From contig CM075651.1 of assembly GCA_037953625.1 (NCBI GenBank), forward strand, positions 128,740,501-128,804,500: a DNA stretch of 64,000 nt. The letters are read 5' to 3'. Made by a program: the position numbers and the translations under genes. Positions 55,670 to 64,000 of the stretch are shown here, piece after piece. The stretch is from Crotalaria pallida. Lineage: Eukaryota > Streptophyta > Magnoliopsida > Fabales > Fabaceae. Each line of letters begins with the position of its first letter. Position 1 is the first letter of the stretch. The notes under the pieces were generated by a model. The model made no database searches. It saw nothing but the letters and a program-made list of their open reading frames with translations, and was not told where the DNA came from.

Positions 55670-55918
55670 TTGCCCAGTTTTTGAAAAATAATTATTTTAT
55701 TTACTTTCCCTCCAAAATCTTTCCTATAATTACCTCTAGGTCCCAACCCAGGGACTAATATGCAAAATACTCATTTCATGTATTTATTATATTTATTAAA
55801 TAATTCCACACACATAAACGAGTTACATGAACACATATTTTAATCAAGGATTAATATAGAAATCATTAATTATAATTAATATTTCATTAATCGGGGATTA
55901 AAATTTTGGGGTGTTACA

Positions 55919-55957
55919 CTACTCCCCCACTTACAAGGAATTTCGTCCCCGAAATTC
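55919..55957 (-). other. E5 polypurine tract and GAATTTCG palindrome
   Basis: In sense, GAATTTCGGGGACGAAATTC is followed by GTGGGGGAGTAG (plus 55919-55930), which abuts the LTR. It lies right after the integrase stop at 55961. It is homologous to the modules in E1 and E2. Confidence 0.88.
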
Positions 55958-55960
55958 AAC

Positions 55961-58696
55961 TCATACAAACAACTCAGGATAATCCTGACGCATCTTATCC
56001 TCTAATTCCCAAGATGCTTCTATCACATCACCACAAACCCAGACGACTTTAACCAGACGAATGTCCTTCCCTCTAAGCTGCTCGATCCTTCGATCCTCAA
56101 TGCGAACAGGTACAGCTTTGAAGGTTAGGTTCTCATGAATTTCTAAGTCATCAGGTTGGATTCTAAGAACAATGGTGGGGTCATGGACATATCTTTTCAG
56201 CTGGGACACATGGAATACATTATGAAGGTTAGCTAATGACAGAGGCAGGGCTAACTGATAAGCTACTGGGCCGACTCTTTTGAGGATTTGATAGGGACTA
56301 ATAAACTTTGGTGATAGTTTTTGGGTTTTCAAGGCTCTACTAACACCTTTGGTTGGTACTATCCTAATGAACACATGGTCTCCTTCAGCAAACTCTAAAG
56401 GTTTTCTTCTCCTATCAGAATAGCTTTTCTGCCTACTCTGAGCCGTCTTCATCTTCTCTTGTACCATCTTGATCTGTTCTGTGGTCTCTTGCACAAAATC
56501 TGGCCCAACCAGAGAACTCTCCCCCACTTGAAACCAGCATAACGGCGTCTGGAACTTTCTCCCACACAAAGCTTCAAATGGTGCCATTCCAATGCTCGTG
56601 TGGTAACTGTTGTTGTAAGTGAACTCCATGAGTGGCAACATTTGTTCCCAGTTCCCTTGACCTTCCAAGGCATAGGCTCGCAAAATGTCCTCCAGTGACT
56701 GAATAGTCCTCTCCGTTTGACAATCAGTCTGAGGATGGTATGCAGAACTTAACTTCAATTTTGAACCCAAAGCTCTATGAAGATCTTCCCAAAACTTCGA
56801 TGTAAACCTCGGGTCGCGATCTGACACAATACTTGACGGTACCCCATGCAGACGAACAACTTCCTTGATGTACAACTGGGTGAGCTTTTCTAACGAGTAG
56901 CGCATATTCACGGGAATGAAATGCGCCGACTTGGTCAAACGATCCACAATCACCCAGATTGCATCATGACCAGTAGATGTCCTTGGCAATCCCGACACGA
57001 AATCCATTGAGATACTATCCCATTTCCACAACGGAATTTCCAAAGGAAGTAACTCTCCTCCTGGCCTTTGATGTTCCACTTTCGCCTTCTGACACACTAA
57101 ACAACGTGCCACATATTCAGCTACGTCCTTCTTCAAACCCGGCCACCAAAATATCTTCTTTAGATCCTGATACATTTTGGTAGCTCCTAGATGCATACTC
57201 ATTTTGCTCTTATGCACTTCATCTAGAATCATCCTTCTTACTTCGACATTGTCAGGCACACAAATCCTTGTTCTAAAACGAAGGATTTCGTCCTTCTCCT
57301 CTTGAAACTCCAACTCCTTACCTTCTGCCATCAGTTTCTTCTTTTCCATGATTCTCTCATCCTTGTATTGCAGTTCCCGAATCTTTCGCAGAAACTCATT
57401 AGCAATCTGAAGCATCCCCATCTTAATACTTGTCGGCTCCACTTGCATCGTCAAACTCAAATCCCGGAACTCCTCTATCAATGCCGCTTCTCTGACCATC
57501 ATTGCACTGATGTATATTGCCTTTCTACTCAATGCATCTGCCACAACATTGGCCTTCCCAGGATGGTAATGGAGCTCGAACTCGTAGTCCTTCAAAAACT
57601 CCATCCATCGGCGCTGCCTCATATTCAACTCTTTCTGATCGAAGAGGTACTTTAAACTCTTATGGTCACTGAACACTCGGAACATAGTGCCATAGAGATA
57701 GTGCCTCCAGATCTTTAATGCAAACACCACAGCTGCCAACTCCAGATCATGAGTTGGATAGTTCATTTCATGAACTTTTAACTGTCTCGAGGCGTAGGCG
57801 ACGACCTGCCCCTCTTGCATCAAAACACACCCAAGACCTTGTTTCGACGCGTCACAGTACACATCAAAACTCTTCTGTGTATCGGGCAGAACCAATACAG
57901 GAGACGATGTCAACCTTTCCTTCAACTCCCGAAAACTCCTTTCACACTTCTCATCCCATAGAAATGGTTGATCTTTCCGAGTCAACTTCGTCAGAGGCAA
58001 TGCGATCTTCGAGAAACCTTCTATAAATCTTCTATAGTACCCAGCCAAACCAAGAAAACTTCTCACCTCCGTGACCGACTTCGGTTGCTCCCATTGCAAA
58101 ACCGAGCTCACTTTCGTCGGATCAACTGCTATCCCTTTGTCCGAAATCACATGCCCCAAGAACTTAACCTCCTTCAGCCAGAACTCACACTTTGTAAGTT
58201 TGGCGTACAACTGCTTCTCCTTTAGAATGCTCAATACTATCCTCAAGTGTTCAGCATGCTCCTCCGGGCTCTTAGAGTAAAGGAGAATATCATCAATGAA
58301 CACAACCACGAATGAATCTAAATAAGGTCTAAAGATTTGATTCATGTAGTCCATGAAGATAGCTGGTGCATTAGTCAATCTGAACGGCATTACGACATAC
58401 TCATAATGTCCGTATCGAGATCGAAATGCAGTCTTAGAGATATCCTCTTCTCTTATCCTGATTTGATGGTACCCCGACCTCAAATCAATCTTGGAAAATA
58501 CCGAAGCTCCTCGAACTTGATCCATAAGGTCATCTATCCTCGGCAATGGATACTTGTTCTTGATGGTGACCTTATTCAGCTGCTGGTAGTCGATACACAT
58601 CCTCATGCTACCATCTTTCTTCTTGACGAACAAAACCGGAGCACCCCAAGGCGACACACTTGGTCGGATCATCTGCTTCTGCAACAGCTCCTCAAT
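55961..58696 (-). pseudogene. pol: E5 reverse transcriptase, RNase H, integrase, chromodomain
   Basis: Open from just after the TAG at 58699-58697 to a stop at 55963-55961. Residues are counted from the Met at 58684. RT shows KIDLRSGYHQI and the catalytic IDD at 130-132. RNase H has DVYCDASKQGLG and SDHKSLKYLFDQ. Integrase has an HHCC region (HLGATKMYQDLKKIFWW, CLVC) and the core motifs DSISMDFVSGLPRT, VSDRDPRFTSKFW and a Glu after PQTDCQ. A chromodomain-like end includes PVRIEDRRIEQLRGKDI and EASWELEDKMRQ. Two very conserved glycines are changed: PFGL to PFRL in RT and DGQ to DCQ in integrase. With the upstream TAG this copy is probably not autonomous despite its long frame. Confidence 0.9.
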
Positions 58697-60295
58697 CTAC
58701 TTCTTCATTTCAGCCATTTCCGGTGGTGCCATTCTATAAGGAGCAATAGAAATGGGACCAGCTCCCGGAACTAAATCAATACCAAATTCAATCTCTCTTC
58801 TTGGTGGCAAGCCAGGGATCTCATCAGCAAATACCTCCGGAAAGTCTCTGACAACAGGAATCTCTTCCATCCTTGGGCCATTCTCTTCCACCTCAGAGTT
58901 GAACAGGCACACGTAGCCGGAAGGTTTTGAATTTCTATAGGTCATTACTTTTCTATCACAATCAATGATCACTTGGATTTGACTTAACCAGTCCATTCCC
59001 AAGATCACATCTAATTGTGTCAAGGGTAAGCAGATCAAATCTACTTTAGAGGTTTGTCCTAACACTTCTATATAGCAGTTAAGACATGCTCTAGAAACAA
59101 CTATAGGAGCATTAGTAGGGGTTTCTACTTTGAGGGTATAGGGCATCTCAGACATAATCAAACCCAAACGATCTACACATTCATATGAAACAAATGAATG
59201 CGTTGCACCAGAATCAAACAAAACAAGACAAGGCTGACCATTAAGCAAGTATTTACCTTGCACCAGATCAGAAGACCGACTTGCTTCCACACTATTAAGA
59301 GTGAAAACCCTTCCTTGAGCCATAGGCCTATCCGCAGTCCCTCTTGAATTGGCTTTGACCGGTTCCTTGCAATCCCTTGCAAAATGTCCCGGCTTTCCAC
59401 AGTTGAAACAACCACTTGTCCCCCAGCAAACACGGCCATAGTGGTTGCGCTTGCACTTATCACAGAATGGAGCTTCGCTCCGAAGATTCCTTCCATCCGA
59501 ACCACTAGCTTTTCCCTTGCCTTTCCCTCGGCGATCATACGGACCTTTGCCTCGGTTGTTGAAACCTTTACGTCCTTGAGGTCCATAGTTCTGATTGTCC
59601 TTCTTTTCTGAGGCTTGCACCTCCTTAGCCTTGGTGTCGTCTTCATACATCCTACACATGTCCACTAGTGCAGGAAAGCTTTGAATCCGTTGATAACTGA
59701 AGATCGACTTCAACTTGGGCCTCAAGCCTCCTTCAAACTTAATGCATTTGCTTCTTTCATCCGGATTGTTCTGATAATATGGAGAGTACTTCATAAGCTC
59801 CTCAAATTTGGCCGCGTACTCACCCACACTCATATTACCTTGCTTCAGCTGCAAGAATTCTACCTCCTTCTTTCTCCTTAGATCCTCAGGGAAATACTTA
59901 TGGAGAAACTTCTCCATGAATACACCCCAACTCACTTCCCTTCCTTCATATTGCAGAAGTTGCATCGTGTGATTCCACCAATTCTCAGCTTCATCCTCCA
60001 ACATGTATGTTGCATATGCTACCTTCTGAGCATCAGAACACTCCAACGTTCTCAGAATCTTATCCATGGTGTGAATCCATTTATTGGCCTCTTCCGGTTT
60101 AAATCCTCCTTCAAACTTTGGCGGATTGCAACTTCTAAAATCAGCCAGAGTCTTCGCCTCAGCGTTACCCACATTACACTGATGAGGCGGGTTAACCGGT
60201 TGAGATGGTTGTTGAGACTGTCGTTGCATGGCTTCCAGCACCGTGGTGATCCTTTCTAACATCGCATTGGTGTGATTTTGGTTTCTAGTTGCCAT
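58697..60295 (-). pseudogene. gag: E5 gag, protease and RT start, ending at TAG
   Basis: 532 codons from ATG at 60295. A Gln-rich N-terminus is followed by the gag core (PPKFEGGFKPEEANKWIH, DEAENWWNHT, FLHKYFPEDLRRKKE), a Lys/Arg/Gly-rich stretch, and two zinc knuckles: CDKCKRNHYGRVC and CFNCGKPGHFARDC. The protease active site is LFDSGATHSFVS. RT begins with EIPVVRDFPEVFADEIPGLP. The TAG at 58699-58697 falls where E2 has Gln (KKQLEELL in E2). The frame continues directly beyond it, so gag and pol were one polyprotein. Confidence 0.9.
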
Positions 60296-60570
60296 ATTAG
60301 ACCTGCGCTATGGGCTTATGGTCACATATGCTGAACTAAAGAAACTTCAATTACACCACCTATGCTAAGGCTATAGCTTAAGATTCTAACTTCACATTCA
60401 ATTGCGTCTTGTGCTCAAAAGAGACAAGATACAAACAAATCAAGGGTATCTAAAGCTCAACAAGAAAAATAATAACATTCAAAATAATGTACATGCCCTG
60501 GAGATACCTGCTTGATGTTGATGGCTACCTTTCTGGTACTACTTCCACTACTACAGGATCTAACTTTTTC
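60296..60570 (-). other. E5 untranslated leader
   Basis: Non-coding sequence between PBS and gag start codon, as in other chromoviruses. Confidence 0.7.
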
Positions 60571-60580
60571 TCTGATACCA
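60571..60580 (-). other. E5 primer-binding site (initiator tRNA-Met)
   Basis: Sense TGGTATCAGA followed by GA. It matches the first eleven bases of the usual TGGTATCAGAGC site and has A where E1 and E2 have C. It is separated from the LTR by the spacer CTTAG. Confidence 0.8.
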
Positions 60581-60585
60581 CTAAG

Positions 60586-63500
60586 TGTGACACCCTTCCG
60601 GTTTACCCATGTATAATATGGTACTTAAGCTATTATATTGGTAAGTGTGACACCCTTCCGGTTTACCCAAGTATAATATGGTACTTAAGCTATTATATTG
60701 GATAATATATGGACTTGTGAGTATTAAGAAAATATGTAAATGAAATTTTCTTTTTAAAGCGGGTGCACAAATCAACACTTGGAATTCTTGGAGAATAAAC
60801 TCTAAAGCATTTCAAGACAGTTGTATCGAATTCGGCGATTTCTAAAACCCTTTTCAAAAGTTGGGTAACATTCGTCTTTTGGAATCGTATTTATATCATC
60901 GAAAATAACTGAAGCTACCCTTGCTTTATTTGATAAAACTGATACCATCGAATAGTTTTCACAACCGAACTCTCAAATAGATTAAATCAGAGTAAGCGGA
61001 AATTATCGAACTATGCCATGGATAGGAATATAAACATAGATTTTATATATAGGAAAGTCATAAGTACATAGCCCAACATCGGAGTCTCCAAGTTCCAAAA
61101 ATATACAAGTCCAAAAACAGATCTACATAACAGTGTAACCAAAACCCTAGAGTACTCCAAAAGTATATCTACAACATATATACATAACCAAAATATAACT
61201 CTAAGGGTGGTCACGTAGATCTGGCAGCATCAGATGTAGTAGTAGTGATAGCAGTAGTCTCCAAGAAGCAAAAGTAGTAAGGTAGTAGCGTCATCATCAA
61301 CACAGCAGCAGCAAGATCTCCTCCATAGCATCCACACATCGGATCCTCTGATCCTCATCACATACCCTATGCACATACCTAGGGATCATCATCCCTCCAA
61401 TCACTCCCAGTAGAATGCACAACAGGCTCGCTCCCACTCTCGTCCTCCACCGGATCCTCCTCGATCTCATCCGAGGGAGAGTGTACCCTACCACTGGGTA
61501 CCGGGTCAGGTGATGGTGAAACCCTGACTGGGCTCCTCGGATCAGAAGGGGGAGTCTCTTCGCGGACGACTCTCGAGGTAAAAGGGTGAGAGCGGGTAGG
61601 TCGAAAATGAAAACTGTGATAAGAGCGAGCTGGTCGCATGGGAGGTGGTCCATGGTAAGTATAAAACGAGGGTACGTACATAGTGTATATGATGGGAATC
61701 CTAAATCTACGAGGACGGAATCGCATCAGCGGGTTCGGGTGGTAGAAGGTAATCTCTACCTCTCCCTCGAACACCGCACGATGGTCCTCATAGATCCATG
61801 TGCCACTAGGAAGTGGCCAGATCTCGATGCAAGCAATGTAACGAGACATCACCTACAAGGGCATAGGGGTAAGCAATTCTATACACATAATCAACAGAGA
61901 ATAAATCATGCACCATGAATATGTAAATATGCATCCATAAATAACAATCACATATAGCACTTAGCAGTTATTGAATGCAAATAGGATGCTCATACTTGTT
62001 TCATTTATCACAATTAATTTGAATGAGTGGCATGATGCATGAATTTAGCTCTCAAGCCTATCTCCATCATTCTATGTCACTCTCTGACGTCCATCCCTGA
62101 CAACCCAACACTCAACAGTGCGTTGTATTCCTAGGTATACAACATTTCGTACATTCACCTAGAATGTACACGACAAGCTTGGAATCCATGCCACCCGAGC
62201 ATATCCCGTCATCCAAACGGACTGTCATCCAAACGGTATAACCATATCGGCATCCACTCAGCCGACCACGTCAACGACGTGTCATCAAGCAAGCGTATTG
62301 GCACTCCCAGAGGCCCTCCACATGTTTACCGAAAACATGATATACGTCCTACCATCCAAACTCCAGAATGAATGCACTTTATTCTTTAGACTTAAAGGAA
62401 GTTGATTAATATCTTACAGGCCACCTAGGCTTATTTTATTATCGAAAAGGACCGTCACCAAACGGTATACTCATATTAATCAATTCCCTTCAAGTCTAGA
62501 TCCCTTGGATTATTGTTATTAATTCCTTAACTTAAATAAGTCAGAATTGAAAATGTATCTTTCAGGTTCTGGGCAATTTACTCGAGTAAAATTCAGTACA
62601 CTCGAGTGTTCATCAACTTTTCCAGATTACTCGAGTGTTCTTAAAGTTACTCGAGTGTTCATGACTTTCTGAGGATTTGGGTTTCAAATTCAATAAATTA
62701 CTCGAGTAGTTCATAGGTTACTCGAGTGTTCATCTTGATTTCCAGATTACTCGAGTGACCTTGAATGACTCGAGTGGTTAGCCTTAACTTGTCCTCAGGT
62801 CATGCTCGATACTCGAGTGCTAGACATGATACTCGAGTGTTCTTGCTCCATTTGCATTGTTTTAAAGGCATTTTACTCGAGTATCCTGTCTATTACTCGA
62901 GTGTTTCACAGCAGAATACACTGCAATCTTAGTTTTAACATACCAATTTCATTTCTACTCATTTCCAGTCCATTCCAAGGATCAACGGAGTTAACATAAC
63001 ATCATTTGAACATGTTACAACATTCCTTTCATATCAAAACACAGATTTGACAGAGGATTCATCAATCATGCATAAAATACACATTTTAACAACTCAACAC
63101 CTCAAATTGCATAATAAGCACAATTCTCATGAAATAAAGTTCATTTAAGCTTGCATGCATGATTTAGAACTTGCTCAACACAGACATAGAGCATGGATTG
63201 GTCTCCAAACCAAAGTTCCTATTCAATCTAAGCCCTTAGAGCCTCTTGGTGGCTCTCTAACACAATTTATGGAATTTAATCTCTATCTAGTGAATAAAAT
63301 TACTTCCCCTTACCTCTCAGACGTGAATCAAACAAAGAATCTCCAAAGAAAAGCTCCACAGCACCAAAAACACTTTAAACTCCAACATGCAGAGCAGTTT
63401 GAGTGCAACACCAAAATGAAATTGGTTCACACATGAAACAGAGAATAAAATTGGGGAAATTAGATTTTCTAAACTCTATGCAACATAAACTAACTAAGGA

Positions 63501-64000
63501 CACCGAATTTGGGACTCAAGGATTCGTGAGCTTACCAGAAATCGAAATTGAAGTAAGCTCCCAGAACTGAAAACAGCAACCAAACCTCAACTTCTCAGCT
63601 TCGATTCTAACAGCACACTCACTCTCAGCTCACAATCTTTATATCTATACAAAGCTCGTGATGTGAGCTTTGTATTGGTGTATGATTTGTGTTTCAATTT
63701 GACACAGAGAGGAAGAATTGATCAGACGAAGTTATGAACCCTAACTTACTCAACAACTCAAACTTAGCCAAAAATCTCTACGAATTCGGTGTTGCTGAGC
63801 TTAAATAGACATAGAGAAAGCTCATGCAGGGCGACACGACGTCCTTGAGCTGTTGATGATGGAGTATTCGTGTCAACGGAGGGGAATCGGTGGTGGTGAC
63901 TCACCAAACGCACTAACTCGTGCAATTTGACCCAGAATACTCGAGTATTCAGAATAATACTCGAGTATTTTGCCCAGTTTTTGAAAAATAATTATTTTAT
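60586..64000 (-). repeat. E5 5' LTR, truncated by the window end
   Basis: 3415 of an expected 3630 bp are present. All landmarks of the 3' LTR recur: the 60-bp duplicated end, the LTR-encoded gene, the palindrome clusters and the TATA-like box. Substitutions relative to the other copy are sparse. Confidence 0.9.
61379..61849 (-). CDS. LTR-encoded protein of unknown function (5' LTR copy)
   Basis: 156 codons from ATG at 61849-61847 to TAG. It is the same unrecognised protein as at 53082-53552, with about five amino-acid differences (for example Trp for Arg in the EIRPLPSG motif, Ser for Pro in VPPFYTY, Gly for Arg near the end). The ATG again follows the TTGTAG|GTG acceptor-like site. This copy lies in the 5' LTR, so LTR-driven transcription of the element would include it in the leader. 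Its exon would then be upstream of gag. I do not assign a function. Confidence 0.6.
   Translation of the reverse strand: MSRYIACIEIWPLPSGTWIYEDHRAVFEGEVEITFYHPNPLMRFRPRRFRIPIIYTMYVPSFYTYHGPPPMRPARSYHSFHFRPTRSHPFTSRVVREETPPSDPRSPVRVSPSPDPVPSGRVHSPSDEIEEDPVEDESGSEPVVHSTGSDWRDDDP

Larger units (their letters stand above)
52289..55918 (-). repeat. E5 3' LTR
   Basis: In sense it begins TGTAACACCCC at 55918 and ends GTGTCACA at 52289. It carries two AATACTCGAGTATT palindromes near its 5' end (55636-55669), a TATA-like box (55499-55508), a putative donor (55016/55015), twelve ACTCGAGT-type palindromes (54290-54605), an acceptor (53556) and the LTR-encoded protein gene. The last 60 bp are tandemly duplicated. 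Confidence 0.9.
52289..64000 (-). mobile_element. E5: nearly intact Tekay-like Ty3-gypsy element, cut by window end
   Basis: Sense is minus. The 3' LTR is 52289-55918 (3630 bp), the interior 55919-60585, and the 5' LTR from 60586 past the window end. Gag to chromodomain is one frame with a single TAG. The two LTRs differ by only a few substitutions per kb where they overlap, so the insertion is fairly recent. The target duplication (CTTTC expected from 52284-52288) cannot be checked. It lies inside the presumed Tat/Ogre-like element. Confidence 0.9.

Overview
The window is nuclear DNA of a flowering plant, most likely a legume. That assignment rests on the style of its repeats: Tekay/Del-type and Athila/Calypso-type Ty3-gypsy elements with very long LTRs, a tRNA-derived SINE, and Mutator, Tourist, Stowaway and CACTA MITEs. 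I see no intact host gene, tRNA or rRNA. The whole window reads as transposon-rich, probably pericentromeric or intergenic sequence.

Layout. 1-6.4 kb: AT-rich DNA with a SINE, several foldback MITEs (one nested in another), and copia and LINE remnants. 6.4-39.0 kb: one deep nest. A LINE remnant (minus strand) was split by E1, a gag-only gypsy element with 3.18-kb LTRs (minus, TSD AAACC). E1's gag was split by E3, apparently a solo LTR (minus, TSD TGTAG). E3 was split by E2, a decayed Tekay-like chromodomain gypsy element (plus). E2's 3' LTR was split by E4, a very young Athila-like element (plus, TSD CCGGC, two 1050-bp LTRs with no difference that I could see). 39.3-43.3 kb: an old solo LTR related to E5, carrying a CACTA MITE. 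44.0-46.5 kb: a LINE 3' end interrupted by a 317-bp copia-like solo LTR, then a Stowaway-like MITE containing a Mutator-like MITE. 46.5-52.3 kb: probable 3' part of a Tat/Ogre-like element with an antisense extra ORF and a hairpin-like minisatellite. 52.3-64.0 kb: E5, a nearly intact Tekay-like element (minus) whose 5' LTR runs off the end of the window.

What stands out. The long LTRs of E1, E2, E3, E5 and the 39-kb solo LTR differ in sequence but look built to one plan. Each has a U3 region, a leader exon ending at a (G/A)AG|GTAAG donor, an intron of roughly 0.9-1.7 kb that usually carries a family-specific repeat array, and a pyrimidine-AG|GT acceptor. In E5 and the 39-kb solo LTR the acceptor abuts the ATG of a conserved protein of about 156 residues that I do not recognise. 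The same LTRs carry clusters of perfect short palindromes, mostly centred on CpG, with a different palindrome in each family. E1 and E2 share a GGCCGAGCAGGA box followed by a stem-loop whose two arms differ between families but pair in each. Nearly all in-frame stops in the retroelement polyproteins are TAG or TAA, several at positions where a relative in the window has Gln, as expected from deamination of methylated CHG/CHH cytosines.
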